From Methylobacterium durans (GTDB lineage Bacteria > Pseudomonadota > Alphaproteobacteria > Rhizobiales > Beijerinckiaceae), in NCBI RefSeq assembly GCF_003173715.1, contig NZ_CP029550.1, positions 3,626,501 to 3,690,500 on the forward strand: 64,000 nucleotides of DNA, given 5' to 3'. Shown piece after piece: positions 18,039 through 29,018 of this stretch. Position numbers and translations under genes: made by a program. Positions within the stretch are counted from its first letter, which is position 1. Every line of letters starts with the position of its first letter. Below the pieces are notes generated by a model. That model did no database searches. It saw only the letters and a list, made by a program, of their open reading frames with translations, and had not been told where the DNA came from.

Positions 18039-19616
18039 ATGGCCGCGCCCGCAGCCCCGATCGCCGCCGCCCCCGCCGAGCCGCCGCTCGACCGGCGCCG
18101 CATGGTGGCGTTCCTCTGCATGGTGTTCGGGATGTTCATGGCGATCCTGGACATCCAGATCGTCTCCGCCTCCCTCGCCGAGATCCAGGCGGGGCTCTCG
18201 GCCTCGGCCGATGAGATCCCGTGGGTGCAGACGAGCTACCTGATCGCCGAAGTGATCATGATCCCGCTCTCGGGGTTCCTGTCGCGGGTGATCTCGACGC
18301 GCTGGATGTTCACGATCGCCGCCGGCGGCTTCACCCTGATGAGCCTGATGTGCTCGACCTCGACCACGATCAACGAGATGATCGTCTGGCGGGCCCTGCA
18401 GGGCTTCATCGGCGGCGGCATGATCCCGACCGTCTTCGCCTCGGCCTTCACGATCTTCCCGCCCTCGAAGCGCCCGATCGTCTCGCCGATGATCGGCCTC
18501 GTGGCGACGCTCGCCCCGACGATCGGTCCGACGGTGGGCGGCTACCTGACCGACCTGTTCTCCTGGCACTGGCTGTTTCTGATCAACATCGTGCCGGGCA
18601 TCTTCGTCACGGTCTCGACCTACTACCTCGTCGATTTCGACCGCCCGAACCTCGACCTGTTCAAGCATTTCGACTGGTTCGGCCTCGCCTTCATGGCGGG
18701 GTTCCTCGGCTGCCTCGAATACGTGCTGGAGGAGGGCCCGAACCACGACTGGCTCGCCGACGAGGCGGTTTTCACCTGCGCGATCGTCTGCGCCGTCTCG
18801 GGGCTCGCCTTCTTCTGGCGCGCCTTCACGGCCCGCGAGCCGATCGTGGACCTGAGGGCCTTCGGCGACCGCAACTTCGCGGCGGGCTGCATCTTCAGCT
18901 TCGTGATGGGCATCGGCCTCTACGGGCTGACCTACCTCTACCCCGTCTATCTCGGGCGCGTGCGCGGCTACTCGGCGCTCCAGATCGGCGAGACCATGTT
19001 CATCTCCGGCCTCGCCATGTTCGCGACCGCGCCGATCGCCGGGCGGTTCTCGGGGCGTGCCGACCCGCGGGTGCTGATGGCGATCGGCTTCGCGGGCTTC
19101 GCCGCCGGCACCTGGATCGTGACCGGGCTCACCAAGGACTGGGATTTCTGGGAGCTGCTGCTGCCGCAGGTGCTGCGCGGCTGCTCGCTGATGCTGTGCA
19201 TGATCCCGATCAACAACATCGCCCTCGGCACGCTGCCGCCGGCGCGGATGAAGAACGCGTCGGGCCTCTACAACCTCACGCGCAATCTCGGCGGCGCGGT
19301 TGGTCTCGCCCTCATCAACACGCTCCTGAACGACCGCTGGGACCTTCACCTCGCGCGGCTGCACGAGCGCTTCACCTGGACGAACGCGGCCGTGCTGGAG
19401 CGCCTCGACACGATGCGCCGCCAGTTCGAGGCGCTTGGCGGCGACGCCAACGCGCAGGCGCTGAAGGCCCTGTCGAACACGGTGCGGGTGCAGGGCCTGC
19501 TGATGAGCTTCTCGGACGTGTTCCTCGTCCTGACGATGCTGTTCCTCGCCATGGCCTGCGCGACCCCGCTGATCCGGCGCCCGCGCGCCGCGGGCCCGGC
19601 CGGCGCCGGCCACTGA
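18039..19616 (+). CDS. emrB: MFS efflux transporter, DHA2 (EmrB/QacA) family
   Basis: A 525-residue inner-membrane drug/proton antiporter with about 14 hydrophobic segments. It contains the antiporter motif LAPTIGPTVGGYLTD and the N-terminal segment MVFGMFMAILDIQIVSASLAEI typical of the family, where ILD-Q replaces the more usual LDxTIVN. AAGGA precedes the ATG. It should work with the adjacent EmrA-like adaptor; no outer-membrane channel is encoded nearby, so TolC must come from elsewhere. Expression is probably repressed by the divergent TetR protein. Confidence 0.92.
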   Translation: MAAPAAPIAAAPAEPPLDRRRMVAFLCMVFGMFMAILDIQIVSASLAEIQAGLSASADEIPWVQTSYLIAEVIMIPLSGFLSRVISTRWMFTIAAGGFTLMSLMCSTSTTINEMIVWRALQGFIGGGMIPTVFASAFTIFPPSKRPIVSPMIGLVATLAPTIGPTVGGYLTDLFSWHWLFLINIVPGIFVTVSTYYLVDFDRPNLDLFKHFDWFGLAFMAGFLGCLEYVLEEGPNHDWLADEAVFTCAIVCAVSGLAFFWRAFTAREPIVDLRAFGDRNFAAGCIFSFVMGIGLYGLTYLYPVYLGRVRGYSALQIGETMFISGLAMFATAPIAGRFSGRADPRVLMAIGFAGFAAGTWIVTGLTKDWDFWELLLPQVLRGCSLMLCMIPINNIALGTLPPARMKNASGLYNLTRNLGGAVGLALINTLLNDRWDLHLARLHERFTWTNAAVLERLDTMRRQFEALGGDANAQALKALSNTVRVQGLLMSFSDVFLVLTMLFLAMACATPLIRRPRAAGPAGAGH

Positions 19617-19643
19617 CCGGCCGCGACCTCTGCCGGCGCCGGC
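19598..19643. repeat. Two GCCGGCGCCGGC palindromes at the end of emrB
   Basis: The same palindromic dodecamer occurs at 19599-19610 (in the last emrB codons) and 19632-19643. Together they could form a stem that acts as a weak terminator for emrAB, but there is no T run. Confidence 0.35.
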
Positions 19644-19748
19644 CATCGAAGCGCCGCGAATAGCGGGGAAAACGGGCGCCGCCGGAGCGGGTGGGTCGCC
19701 CGCGAGCAGGACGCGTGCGACGTTGCTGCCGCCTCACGCGGGTTTGCG

Positions 19749-19778
19749 TTGGCTTGGCGGCCTCCCGATCTGCTAGAC
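19749..19778 (+). promoter_or_regulatory. Putative rseP promoter
   Basis: TTGGCT, 18 bp, CTAGAC, ending 52 bp before the rseP start. It would give rseP-bamA transcription independent of the efflux cassette upstream. Confidence 0.35.
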
Positions 19779-19830
19779 GGTTGCAAGGCGCAAGGACACG
19801 GCCCCTGAACCGGGCCCCGAGGAACGACGC

Positions 19831-20988
19831 ATGGACTTTCTGAACGCCATGGGCGGCACCGCCGCGGGCTTCTTCGGCGCGGTGATCCCCTTCCTGATCG
19901 TGCTGACCATCGTGGTCTTCGTGCACGAGATGGGTCACTTCCTGGTCGGGCGCTGGTGCGGCGTCGGCGTCAACGCCTTCTCGATCGGGTTCGGGCCGGA
20001 GATCTTCGGCTTCAACGACCGGCACGGCACCCGCTGGAAGCTCTGCGCCATCCCGCTCGGCGGCTACGTGAAATTCTACGGCGACGCCAACGGCGCCAGC
20101 ATCCCGGACCCGGAGGCGGTGGCGCGCATGAGCCCGCGCGAGCGGGCGATCAGCTTCCCGACCCAGCCCGTGGCCAAGCGCGCGGCGATCGTCGCGGCGG
20201 GCCCGATCGCGAACTTCATCCTGGCCATCGCGCTGTTCGGCGGCGCCATCTGGCTCAGCGGCCGCTACGAGCTGCCGCCGCGCGTCGAGGCGGTGATGCC
20301 CAACAGCGCCGCGGCGCGGGCCGGCTTCGAGCCGGGCGACGTCATCAAGGCGATCGACGGCAAGCCGGTCGGCAATTTCATCGCCATGCAGCGCACGGTC
20401 TCGGCGAGCGCGGACTCGACGCTCACCTTCACGGTGGAGCGCGCCGGCAGCGAGACGCAGGTCGTCGCGACGCCGGAGGTCTACGAGGAGCGCACGCCCT
20501 TCGGCCGCCATCGCCTCGGCCGCCTCGGCATCCAGGGTCCGAAGGGCAGCGAGGCCAAGCTCGTCCAGTACGGCCCGGTCCAGTCGCTCGTGCTCGGCGT
20601 GCAGGAGACCTACTTCGTGGTCGATCGCACCTTCGACTATCTTGGCAAGCTGGTGACGGGACGCGAATCCGCCGACCAGCTCTCGGGCCCGATCGGCATC
20701 GCCCGGGTCTCCGGCGAGGTGGCCAAGGCGGGCGGCGTCGGCGGCCTCGTCGGGCTCGTCGCCCTGCTGTCGGTCTCGATCGGCCTCCTCAACCTGTTCC
20801 CGGTACCGCTCCTCGATGGCGGCCACCTCATGTTCTACGCCTTCGAGGCCGTGCGCGGCCGGCCGCTCAGCGAGCGCGCCCAGGAGATCGGCTTCCGGAT
20901 CGGTCTCGCCCTGGTGCTGATGCTGATGCTGTTCGCCGCCTGGAACGACATCCTCAATCTCGGCGCCTCCTGGGGCCGCGGGACCTGA
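19831..20988 (+). CDS. rseP: Site-2 intramembrane metalloprotease RseP
   Basis: RseP cuts transmembrane segments of anti-sigma factors and remnant signal peptides. The 385-residue protein has the zinc motif HEMGH (His32, Glu33, His36) inside the first membrane helix, and a C-terminal LLNLFPVPLLDGGHLMFY matching the NPxPxLDG motif. A single PDZ domain lies between, at about 145-235 (PPRVEAVMPNSAAARAGFEPG). Start ATG with GAGGA upstream. It precedes bamA as in most alphaproteobacteria; its usual upstream neighbour dxr is displaced by the tetR/emrAB cassette. Confidence 0.94.
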   Translation: MDFLNAMGGTAAGFFGAVIPFLIVLTIVVFVHEMGHFLVGRWCGVGVNAFSIGFGPEIFGFNDRHGTRWKLCAIPLGGYVKFYGDANGASIPDPEAVARMSPRERAISFPTQPVAKRAAIVAAGPIANFILAIALFGGAIWLSGRYELPPRVEAVMPNSAAARAGFEPGDVIKAIDGKPVGNFIAMQRTVSASADSTLTFTVERAGSETQVVATPEVYEERTPFGRHRLGRLGIQGPKGSEAKLVQYGPVQSLVLGVQETYFVVDRTFDYLGKLVTGRESADQLSGPIGIARVSGEVAKAGGVGGLVGLVALLSVSIGLLNLFPVPLLDGGHLMFYAFEAVRGRPLSERAQEIGFRIGLALVLMLMLFAAWNDILNLGASWGRGT

Positions 20989-21015
20989 GAGCGGCCCGAA
21001 CCTGTAGCCCGCCTG

Positions 21016-21041
21016 GGGCCCGCCCGCCGTGGCGGGCCCTT
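21016..21041 (+). terminator. Hairpin terminator after rseP
   Basis: Perfect 9-bp stem GGGCCCGCC/GGCGGGCCC with a 6-base loop, followed by TT only, 28 bp after the rseP stop. Confidence 0.55.
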
Positions 21042-21327
21042 CGCGCGTTCGGGGTGCTGAATGCATTCCCAGCCGGCGGCCGTCGCAGGCATGCCGCCCC
21101 GAGGGCCGATTTCGGCCATATTCGGCCGCGCGACGCCGGCGCGGGCGACCGCCCGAAAGGTTAACGGATCGTTGACCCGATCGCGCACCGTTTTGAAATG
21201 TCTCGGAAATTCGCGGATTTACGCGGCATTCACCCTGATTTGCGATCCTCGAAAAACTTCCCGCATCGTTAAGTGGCGCGAAGGCCACGACCTCCCAAAA
21301 TCCCAAGGAGCGGGTTCCTCGGAGCGT

Positions 21328-21354
21328 TTGCTTCGGTAGGGAATCCCGCTAGAA
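21328..21354 (+). promoter_or_regulatory. Putative bamA promoter
   Basis: TTGCTT, 15 bp, CTAGAA, ending 93 bp before the chosen bamA start. Same pattern as the promoters proposed for rpsB, lepB and tpiA. Confidence 0.3.
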
Positions 21355-21447
21355 GCTGGGCTGGGACCAGATGGCAGGACGGTCGGGTAACGGCTGCCTG
21401 TCTGCGGGTGCGAACCCGTGCCGATAAAAACACAGACGGGCGATTAC

Positions 21448-24024
21448 ATGATGTCGATGACGGGGAAGCGCCGGCGGAAGTCGGTGGAACGGGCCATCGT
21501 CCTAGTCGCCGCCGCCGCAACCGGCGTCGCGCTGGCCGGGGCCGCGCAGGCGCAGCAGATCGTCGTCCAGGGTAACAGCCGCGTCGATTCCGACACGATC
21601 CGCTCCTACGTCACCGGAACCGCATCCGGCTCCGCCGAGGAAGCCCGCCGCAACCTCCTGGCGAGCGGCATGTTCTCGGATGTCCGGGTCTCGCAGAGCG
21701 GCGGCCGCACGGTCGTGACGGTGCGCGAGAACAACCTGATCAACCGCGTCGTCTTCGAGGGCAACAAGAAGGTCGAGAAGGCCACGCTCGAGGGCGTCGT
21801 CGAGGCGAAGGCCCGCGGCCCGTTCAGCGTCAACACGATCAACGCCGACATCCAGCGCATCCGCGAGGTCTACCGCCGGGCCGGCCGCGGCGGCGCCAAG
21901 GTGAGCTACCGCACGGTCGACCTGCCCAACGGCCGCGTCGACGTGATCTACACGGTCGACGAGGGCGACAAGACCGGCATCGTCGCGATCAACTTCGTCG
22001 GCAACAGCGCCTATTCCGAGGGTAAGCTCAAGGATCTGATGAGCTCCTCGGAGATGAACCTCCTGAGCTTCGTCAAGACCTCCGACGTCTACGATCCGGA
22101 CCGCATCACGGCCGATCTCGACGTGGTGCGCCGCTACTACCTCAAGAACGGCTACGCCGATTTCCGCATCGTCAACGCCGATGCGCGCTACGTCGAGGCG
22201 CCCGAGGGCGAGAAGTCCGGCTGGGTCATCACCGTGACGGTGGAGGAGGGCGCGCAGTACCGCGTCGGCGCCGTGGCGATCGATTCCCGCCTGCCGGGCC
22301 TCGACACGGCCGGCCTCGAGGGCGAGATCCGCGCCTCGGTCGGCGACGTCTACAACGCCGAGGACGTGGAGAAGACGCTGACCGGCGTCACCACGCAGAT
22401 CGCGCGCCAGGGCTATCCCTTCGCCCAGGTCCGCCCGACCGGCCAGCGCGACCGCGCCACCCAGCAGGTCTCCCTCGGCTTCGTCGTCGAGGACGGCCCG
22501 CGCGTCTACGTCGAGCGCATCAACATCCGCGGCAACACCCGCACCCGCGACTACGTCATCCGCCGCGAGCTCGATATCGGCGAGGGCGACGCCTATAACC
22601 GCGTCCTCACCGACCGGGCGGAGCGCCGCCTGAACGGCCTCGGCTTCTTCAAGAAGGTCCGCTTATCGAACGAGCCCGGCTCCGCGCCCGACCGCGTCGT
22701 CATCAACATCGACGTCGAGGATCAGCCCACCGGCTCGTTCTCCGTGGCGGGCGGCTACTCCACGCAGGACGGCATCATCGGCGAGGTCTCGGTCTCCGAG
22801 TCGAACTTCCTCGGCCGCGGCCAGTACGTCCGCGTCGCCGGCACCGGCGGCCAATATTCCCGCGGTTTCGACTTCTCGTTCACCGAGCCGTACTTCCTCG
22901 GCTACCGTCTCGCCGCAGGCTTCGACGCCTTCTACAAGTACAGCGACCTGACCCGCTACTCGCGCTACGAGACGACCGTCTACGGCGGCCAGCTCCGCAT
23001 CGGCCTGCCGATCACGGAAGAGTTCGGCGTCACGATGCGCTACTCGCTCTACAACACCGAGCTGACGATCCCGAACTCGATCAAGCGGCCCTACAACGAC
23101 TGCTCGAACCCGATCCCGGGCTTCACCAACGTCTACCCGGCCGGGACCGTGCTGAACGGCCAGAATGTCGGCGGCCTCGCGCAGTACAACTTCGCCACCA
23201 TCAACCAGGGCAACTGCGCCCTGAACGGCGAGGCCTCGATCGCGCTCAAGGGCTCGACCGGCAGCACGCTGACCTCGCTCGCCGGCCTGACGCTCGCCTA
23301 CTCGACCCTCGACAACGTCGGCTCGCCCCGCAACGGCATCTACGCCGAGCTGAAGCCCGACGTGGCCGGCCTCGGCGGCGATTCCAAGTTCTTCCGCGTG
23401 ACCGGCGAGGCCCGGTACTACAAGGAGATCTGGGAGGACGTCGTCGGCTTCATCCGGTTCCAGGGCGGCCACATCTCGGCGCTCGACGGAAACCCGCTCC
23501 GCATCACCGACCAGTTCTTCCTCGGCCCGTCGCTGGTCCGCGGCTTCGCCCCGAACGGCATCGGCCCGCGCGACGTCGGCATCGCCGACAGCCGCTCGAA
23601 CGCGATCGGCGGCTCCACCTACGTGGGCGGCACCGTCGAGGTGCAGTTCCCGATCTGGGGTATCCCGCGCGATCTCGGCATCAAGGGCGCCGTCTTCGCC
23701 GATGCCGGAACGCTGTTCGGCTATCACGGCCGCCGCACCTTCAACGTCAACGGCGACGCCTTCATCAACGGTCTCGCGCCGGGCGGCGTCTGCAACTTCA
23801 ACGCGCTCACCATCGGCGTCGAGCCGGAATGCGTGAACGTCCGCGACAACACCAAGATCCGCTCGTCGGTCGGTGCCTCGATCCTGTGGAACTCGCCGCT
23901 CGGACCGATCCGCTTCGACTACGCCTACGCGCTCACCAAGGACGAGGGCATCCTGACCCAGTTCGGCCGCGTCGGTAAGGATCAGATCCAGGCGTTCCGC
24001 TTCTCGGGCGGCTCGCGCTTCTAA
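21448..24024 (+). CDS. bamA: Outer membrane protein assembly factor BamA
   Basis: BamA is the barrel core of the machine that folds outer-membrane proteins. The start at 21448 gives [11 protein letters not shown] and a signal peptide ending near GAAQAQQ; a GTG at 21418 would add 10 residues. After it come five POTRA repeats (about 35-430), with phrases such as [20 protein letters not shown] and [29 protein letters not shown] split across repeats. The C-terminal 16-strand barrel has [17 protein letters not shown] (the VRGF loop-6 motif). The protein ends in Phe, the usual outer-membrane insertion signal. 858 residues. Confidence 0.96.
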   Translation: MMSMTGKRRRKSVERAIVLVAAAATGVALAGAAQAQQIVVQGNSRVDSDTIRSYVTGTASGSAEEARRNLLASGMFSDVRVSQSGGRTVVTVRENNLINRVVFEGNKKVEKATLEGVVEAKARGPFSVNTINADIQRIREVYRRAGRGGAKVSYRTVDLPNGRVDVIYTVDEGDKTGIVAINFVGNSAYSEGKLKDLMSSSEMNLLSFVKTSDVYDPDRITADLDVVRRYYLKNGYADFRIVNADARYVEAPEGEKSGWVITVTVEEGAQYRVGAVAIDSRLPGLDTAGLEGEIRASVGDVYNAEDVEKTLTGVTTQIARQGYPFAQVRPTGQRDRATQQVSLGFVVEDGPRVYVERINIRGNTRTRDYVIRRELDIGEGDAYNRVLTDRAERRLNGLGFFKKVRLSNEPGSAPDRVVINIDVEDQPTGSFSVAGGYSTQDGIIGEVSVSESNFLGRGQYVRVAGTGGQYSRGFDFSFTEPYFLGYRLAAGFDAFYKYSDLTRYSRYETTVYGGQLRIGLPITEEFGVTMRYSLYNTELTIPNSIKRPYNDCSNPIPGFTNVYPAGTVLNGQNVGGLAQYNFATINQGNCALNGEASIALKGSTGSTLTSLAGLTLAYSTLDNVGSPRNGIYAELKPDVAGLGGDSKFFRVTGEARYYKEIWEDVVGFIRFQGGHISALDGNPLRITDQFFLGPSLVRGFAPNGIGPRDVGIADSRSNAIGGSTYVGGTVEVQFPIWGIPRDLGIKGAVFADAGTLFGYHGRRTFNVNGDAFINGLAPGGVCNFNALTIGVEPECVNVRDNTKIRSSVGASILWNSPLGPIRFDYAYALTKDEGILTQFGRVGKDQIQAFRFSGGSRF

Positions 24025-24074
24025 GACAAAGGGTCGCGCGCCGCCCGGGAATCCCGGGTGGCGCGTTGTTCGTC

Positions 24075-25136
24075 ATGTCCGATCCCGTCTTCTTCACCGC
24101 GAACGATTCGCTGAGCCTCGGCGCCATCGCCGAGGCGGCCGGCCTCTCCCTGCCGGAGGGCGCCGATCCGGACCTCGCCGTGACCGGCGCGGCGCCGCTG
24201 GAAAGCGCCGGCCCCACCGACCTCGCCTACATGGACAATGCCCGCTACGGCGACGCGCTCGCCGCGACGCGGGCGGGCATCTGCCTCGTCTCGCCGAGAT
24301 TCTCCGCGCGGGTGCCCGCAGGCACGGTCGCTCTCGTCACCCGCGATCCCTACCGCATCTACGCGAGCCTGCTCGCCCGGCTCCATCCCGACGCGATGCG
24401 TCCGGGCTCGCTCTTCGGCAGCCGCGGCGTCTCACCGGGCGCCCATGTCCACCCCGACGCGCGCCTCGAGGAGGACGTGCGGGTGGATCCCGGCGCGGTG
24501 ATCGGGCCCGGCGCCGAGGTCGGCTCGGGCAGCGTGATCGGGCCCGGCGCCGCGATCGGCCCGAACGTCCGGGTCGGGCGCGGCTGCAGCATCGGCGCCG
24601 GCGCGACCCTCACCCACGCTCTCGTCGGCAACCGCGTCATCGTCCATCCCGGCGCCCGCATCGGCCAGGACGGGTTCGGCTTCGCCATGGGCGCGAGCCA
24701 CATCAAGGTGCCGCAGGTCGGCCGCGTCATCGTGCAGGACGATGTCGAGATCGGCGCCAACACCACGATCGACCGGGGCGCGAGCCGCGACACGGTGATC
24801 GGGGAGGGGACGAAGATCGACAACCTCGTCCAGATCGCCCACAACGTCGTGATCGGGCGGCACTGCGTCATCGTCTCCGGCGTCGGTATCTCGGGCTCGA
24901 CGACGCTGGAGGATTACGTGGTGCTCGGCGGCCAGGTCGGCGTCGTCGGCCACCTGCGGATCGGCCGCGGCTCGCAGATCGCCGGCTCCTCGAACGTCAA
25001 CAAGGATGTGCCCCCGGGCAGCCGGTGGGGCGGCACGCCGGCCAAGCCCGTCCGCGCGTGGTTTCGCGAGCTCACGACGCTCGCCCGGCTCGCCGAGCGC
25101 TCGGGGCGGGATGAGCGGGACGAATCCGCCGATTGA
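24075..25136 (+). CDS. lpxD: UDP-3-O-(3-hydroxyacyl)glucosamine N-acyltransferase
   Basis: LpxD adds the N-linked 3-hydroxyacyl chain in the third step of lipid A synthesis. The 353-residue protein has an N-terminal uridine-binding domain (about 1-100), then a left-handed beta helix of hexapeptide repeats (for example [20 protein letters not shown]), and a C-terminal helical tail. The conserved [15 protein letters not shown] contains the acyltransferase His region. ATG at 24075 ([11 protein letters not shown]) gives the usual N-terminus. It follows bamA by 50 bp. fabZ, its usual downstream neighbour, comes only after an inserted histidine kinase gene. Confidence 0.95.
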   Translation: MSDPVFFTANDSLSLGAIAEAAGLSLPEGADPDLAVTGAAPLESAGPTDLAYMDNARYGDALAATRAGICLVSPRFSARVPAGTVALVTRDPYRIYASLLARLHPDAMRPGSLFGSRGVSPGAHVHPDARLEEDVRVDPGAVIGPGAEVGSGSVIGPGAAIGPNVRVGRGCSIGAGATLTHALVGNRVIVHPGARIGQDGFGFAMGASHIKVPQVGRVIVQDDVEIGANTTIDRGASRDTVIGEGTKIDNLVQIAHNVVIGRHCVIVSGVGISGSTTLEDYVVLGGQVGVVGHLRIGRGSQIAGSSNVNKDVPPGSRWGGTPAKPVRAWFRELTTLARLAERSGRDERDESAD

Positions 25137-25344
25137 GGCGGGCGCGGAGGCGATTGCGCACGAAATCGCGAACGCCTCGGTTTTGAGTGATCGCGGTGAC
25201 GCGCCGGGAAGGCGGCCCGGGGCATGGCTCGGGCAGCGCCCGCGTGGGCGCGAGTGGCTTGTGCGCCATCTATCCGCGACTGCGTGCATGGCTAAGGTCA
25301 GACAGCTCGGTTGAGCACCGATTCGGCGGGGGCCACACGACATC

Positions 25345-27591
25345 ATGGGCCAGAGGCAGGCGTCGGAGACGCGCAGGACGGCGCCCTCCGCGGAAGCGTC
25401 CTCCGGCGGCACCGCGATCCGGGCCGGCCGAGCGCTCCTCGTCGTCTCGATCCTGCTCCCCGCCTTCCTGCTCGCGCTGGCGGGCTGGCACAATCGCGGC
25501 GAGGTGCTGCGCGAGGCGGACGGTCGCGTCGAGCGGACGCTCCGGGTCCTGCACGAGCACGCGATCAAGGTCTTCGAGACGCAGAAGCTCATCATCGACC
25601 GCATCAACGGGCGGCTGCGCTTCATCGACTGGTCGTCGGAGGAGGATCGGCTCGACCTGCACCGCTTCCTCGCGGATCTCCAGAAGAGCTACGAGCAGGT
25701 CGCGACGCTGACGATCGTCGACGCGGAGGGGCGCCTGCGCGCGAGCAGCCGATCCCACCCGGCCGACGCGAGCGTCAGCTACGTGGACCGCGACTGGTTC
25801 CAGGCGCTCCGCGCGACCGACCAGAGCGAGATCCACGTCTCGCGCTCGGTCATCGGCCGGCAATCCGGCCAGCCCGTCTTCAACGTCTCGCGCCGGGTCT
25901 ACAGCCCGGACGGCAGCTTCCAGGGCGCCATCGCCCTCTCGGTCGATCGCAGCTACTTCGAGACCTTCTACCGGGAGGTCGACCCCGACCTCGCCCACAA
26001 CGTCGTCCTCGTGCGCTCCGATGGCGAGATCCTCGCGCGGGAGCCGACGACGGGGCTGATGACCCTGCCGCCGAGCGCGCCGATGATGCAGGCGATCGGC
26101 CGCGGCGACGACGGGCCGTACCGGGCCGTCTCGGCCGTGGACCGCGTGACCCGCATCTTCTCCTACCGGCGCGTGGCGCCCTATCCGGTCTATATCGGCT
26201 TCGGCGTCAGCGAGGCGGGCGTGCTGGAGGCCTGGAAGGCGCACATGATCGGATACACGCTCGTGGCCGCGCTCGCGGCCGCGGGCCTGTTCGGCGTCTC
26301 GCTCCTCGCGTTGCGCCAGATGCGCCGGCAGGACCTCGCGACACGGCGCTGGCGGGAAGCGGCCGATGCTCTCACGGCCGAGGCGACCGAGCGTCGCCGG
26401 GCCGAGGAGCAGCTTCGCCAAGCGCAGAAGATGGAGGCGGTGGGCCGCCTGACGGGCGGCGTCGCGCACGATTTCAACAACCTGCTGACCGTGGTGATCG
26501 GCAACCTGGAGATGGCCCAGCGGCGCGGGGCCGACGCGGATGCGCGCCTCCTGCGCGGGATCGACAACGCGATGGAGGGCGCGCGCCGGGCGGCCACCCT
26601 GACCCATCGCCTCCTCGCCTTCTCGCGCCAATCGCCCCTCAACCCGGAGACGGTCGACGCGAACCGCCTGGTCGCCGGCATGTCCGACCTGTTCCGCCGG
26701 ACGCTCGGCGAGCAGGTCGCGGTCGAGACGGTGCTCGCGGGCGGCCTCTGGCTCACCCAGGCCGACGCGAACCAGATGGAGAGCGCGATCCTCAACCTCG
26801 CGGTCAACGCCCGCGACGCCATGCCGGAGGGCGGCAAGCTCACCATCGAGACGGGCAACGCCTTTCTCGACGAGGCCTATTCCGCCCACCACGACGAATT
26901 GCGCCCGGGCCAGTACGTCATGGTCGCCGTCTGCGACACCGGGACCGGGATGCCGCCCGAGGTGACGAGCCGCGTCTTCGAGCCATTCTTCACGACGAAG
27001 CCGCCCGGCAAGGGCTCGGGCCTCGGCCTCGCTCAGGTCTACGGCTTCATGCGCCAGACCGGTGGCCACGTCGCGATCTATTCCGAGGTCGGGCAGGGCA
27101 CGGCGATCAAGCTCTATTTCCCCCGGCTGGCCCGCGGCTCCGCCGAACCCCTCGGCGATCTGCGCTCGCCGATGGAGACCCCGACGCTCATTCCGGGGGT
27201 GCTGGAGCGTGCGCCCCAGCCCGGCCTGACCGTGCTCGCGGTCGAGGACGACCCGATGGTGCGGGCCTTCACGGTCGCGGCCCTGGAAGAGGCCGGCTAC
27301 CGCGTGCTTCAGGCCGCGGAGGGGCCGCAGGCGCTGCGCCTGATCGAGACGGAGCCCGAGATCGCGCTCCTCTTCACCGACGTCGTGCTGACCGGCCCCC
27401 TCGACGGCCGCAAGGTCGCGGACGAGGCCCTGTGCCGGCGGCCCGGCCTCAAGGTGCTTTTCACCACCGGATACACCCGCAACGCCATCATTCATCACGG
27501 GCGGCTCGACGAGGGCGTCGACCTCATCGTCAAGCCGTTCACGGCGGCGAGCCTCGGCCGCAAGGTGCGCGCCGTACTGACCGAAGCCTGA
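25345..27591 (+). CDS. Hybrid sensor histidine kinase with C-terminal receiver
   Basis: A 748-residue membrane sensor. Membrane segments at about 30-48 and 302-323 flank a periplasmic Cache/PDC-like domain (with [16 protein letters not shown] and [13 protein letters not shown]). The kinase part has [15 protein letters not shown] with the phospho-acceptor His375, then the N box [14 protein letters not shown] and G boxes CDTGTGM and [14 protein letters not shown]. The C-terminal receiver has EDDP and the acceptor Asp679 in LLFTDVVL, plus Lys in VKPF. The signal and output partner are unknown. It stands alone between lpxD and fabZ in an otherwise conserved lipid A cluster. Confidence 0.93.
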   Translation: MGQRQASETRRTAPSAEASSGGTAIRAGRALLVVSILLPAFLLALAGWHNRGEVLREADGRVERTLRVLHEHAIKVFETQKLIIDRINGRLRFIDWSSEEDRLDLHRFLADLQKSYEQVATLTIVDAEGRLRASSRSHPADASVSYVDRDWFQALRATDQSEIHVSRSVIGRQSGQPVFNVSRRVYSPDGSFQGAIALSVDRSYFETFYREVDPDLAHNVVLVRSDGEILAREPTTGLMTLPPSAPMMQAIGRGDDGPYRAVSAVDRVTRIFSYRRVAPYPVYIGFGVSEAGVLEAWKAHMIGYTLVAALAAAGLFGVSLLALRQMRRQDLATRRWREAADALTAEATERRRAEEQLRQAQKMEAVGRLTGGVAHDFNNLLTVVIGNLEMAQRRGADADARLLRGIDNAMEGARRAATLTHRLLAFSRQSPLNPETVDANRLVAGMSDLFRRTLGEQVAVETVLAGGLWLTQADANQMESAILNLAVNARDAMPEGGKLTIETGNAFLDEAYSAHHDELRPGQYVMVAVCDTGTGMPPEVTSRVFEPFFTTKPPGKGSGLGLAQVYGFMRQTGGHVAIYSEVGQGTAIKLYFPRLARGSAEPLGDLRSPMETPTLIPGVLERAPQPGLTVLAVEDDPMVRAFTVAALEEAGYRVLQAAEGPQALRLIETEPEIALLFTDVVLTGPLDGRKVADEALCRRPGLKVLFTTGYTRNAIIHHGRLDEGVDLIVKPFTAASLGRKVRAVLTEA

Positions 27592-27736
27592 GCCCGGGCC
27601 GGCGCGCGCGTCGAGGCGGCCCGCTCACCTCGGGTCTTGCGTCCGCCGCACTTTCTGACGAAGAGGCTCTCAGCTTCGATGGACGAGCGCGCGGCCCGCA
27701 GCGCGGCGCCGGAAACGAGATGAGGTGCAGGACCCG

Positions 27737-28201
27737 ATGAGCGAGACGGCGCGTGAACTCGGCTCGGCCGATATTCAGAAGGTTCTGGAGCTTCTCCCCC
27801 ACCGCTACCCGTTCCTGATGATCGACCGGATCATCGAGATCGACCGCGACGAGAGCTGCATCGGCATCAAGAACGTCACGATCAACGAGCCGCAATTCAC
27901 CGGGCACTTCCCGAACCTGCCCGTCTTCCCGGGCGTGCTGCTGATCGAGGGCATGGCGCAGACCGCGGGAGCCATCTGCTGCCGTCACATCATGACGGAC
28001 GAGGTGCGCACCAAGCAGGTCTTCTTCATGACGATCGACAAGTGCAAGTTCCGCAAGCCGGTCGTGCCCGGCGACACGGTGCGCTATCACATGCGGAAGC
28101 TGAATCAGCGGCGCACCATGTGGTGGTTTCGCGGCGAGGCGCGCGTCGGCGACACCCTCGTGGCCGAGGCCGAGATCGGCGCCATGCTGGTGACGGAGTG
28201 A
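27737..28201 (+). CDS. fabZ: 3-hydroxyacyl-[acyl-carrier-protein] dehydratase FabZ
   Basis: FabZ removes water from 3-hydroxyacyl-ACP in fatty-acid elongation and competes with LpxA for its substrate. The 154 residues form one hot-dog fold. The catalytic pair is His57 in [13 protein letters not shown] and Glu71 in LLIEGMAQ, with the family spacing of 14. The ATG at 27737 gives MSETARE; a GTG at 27725 would add four residues. lpxA starts 2 bp after the stop, as is common where lipid A and fatty-acid synthesis are balanced. Confidence 0.96.
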   Translation: MSETARELGSADIQKVLELLPHRYPFLMIDRIIEIDRDESCIGIKNVTINEPQFTGHFPNLPVFPGVLLIEGMAQTAGAICCRHIMTDEVRTKQVFFMTIDKCKFRKPVVPGDTVRYHMRKLNQRRTMWWFRGEARVGDTLVAEAEIGAMLVTE

Positions 28202-28203
28202 GC

Positions 28204-29010
28204 GTGGACATGATCCACCCGAGCGCCATCGTCGAGGACGGAGCCCGGATCGGCGACGGCGTCAGGATCGGCCCGTTCTGCCATGTCGGGCCTCAGGCCG
28301 TGCTGGGCGAGGGCTGCGAGCTCGTCAGCCACGTCGTGGTGGCGGGCGACACCGCGATCGGCCCCCGCACCCGGATCTATCCCTTCGCCTCGATCGGCCA
28401 TCCGCCGCAGGACCTCAAGTACCGGGGCGAGGCCTCGACCCTCCGGATCGGCGCGGAATGCCTGATCCGAGAGGGCGTCACCATGAACCCCGGCACGGCC
28501 GGGGGTGGCCTGGAGACGGTGGTCGGCGACCGATGCACCTTCCTCGCCCATGCCCACGTCGGCCACGATTGCCGGGTCGGCGACGGCGTCGTCTTCTCGA
28601 ACAACGTGATGCTCGCCGGCCACTGCACCGTCGGCGACTACGCGATCCTCGGCGGCGGCGCGGCGGTGATCCAGTTCGCCCGCGTCGGCGCGCACGCCTT
28701 CGTCGGCGGCCTCTCGGGACTGGAGAACGACTGCATCCCCTACGGCATGGTGCTCGGCAACCGCGCCTACCTGTCGGGCCTCAACATCATCGGCCTGCAG
28801 CGGCGGGGCTTCGCCCGCGAGGACATCCACGCCCTGCGCCGGGCCTACCGGGCCCTGTTCGCGCCGGAAGGCACGCTGATGGAGCGCGTCGAGGACGTCG
28901 CCACCGAGTTCGAGAAGCACGCGGCCGTGAACGAGATCCTCGCCTTCATCCGCGCGGGCGGCAGGCGCTCGATCTGCACGCCCCGCGAGACGCCCGCGAG
29001 CGTGGCCTGA
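28204..29010 (+). CDS. lpxA: UDP-N-acetylglucosamine acyltransferase
   Basis: LpxA catalyses the first step of lipid A synthesis, moving a 3-hydroxyacyl chain from ACP to UDP-GlcNAc. The 268-residue protein starts at a GTG 2 bp after fabZ, well spaced from GGAG; an ATG two codons later is the alternative. It begins MDMIHPSAIVEDGARIGDG and continues as a left-handed beta helix. The catalytic His lies in LAHAHVGHDCRVGDG, and NVMLAGHCTVGDYAILGG follows. The C-terminal helical domain is normal. Confidence 0.95.
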   Translation: MDMIHPSAIVEDGARIGDGVRIGPFCHVGPQAVLGEGCELVSHVVVAGDTAIGPRTRIYPFASIGHPPQDLKYRGEASTLRIGAECLIREGVTMNPGTAGGGLETVVGDRCTFLAHAHVGHDCRVGDGVVFSNNVMLAGHCTVGDYAILGGGAAVIQFARVGAHAFVGGLSGLENDCIPYGMVLGNRAYLSGLNIIGLQRRGFAREDIHALRRAYRALFAPEGTLMERVEDVATEFEKHAAVNEILAFIRAGGRRSICTPRETPASVA

Positions 29011-29018
29011 GCGCGGCG

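Larger units (their letters stand above)
20989..21447 (+). other. 459-bp gap between rseP and bamA
   Basis: No gene recognised. It contains a probable terminator (21016-21041), a relatively AT-rich stretch (about 21160-21290) and a putative promoter (21328-21354). The region is the likely site of bamA regulation. Confidence 0.6.

Noticed and set aside
16734-19646. A 970-codon open frame on the minus strand opposite emrA and emrB
   Set aside because: It is a shadow of high GC content: no family sequence, low-complexity Arg/Glu/Ala runs, while the plus strand encodes clear EmrA and EmrB proteins.
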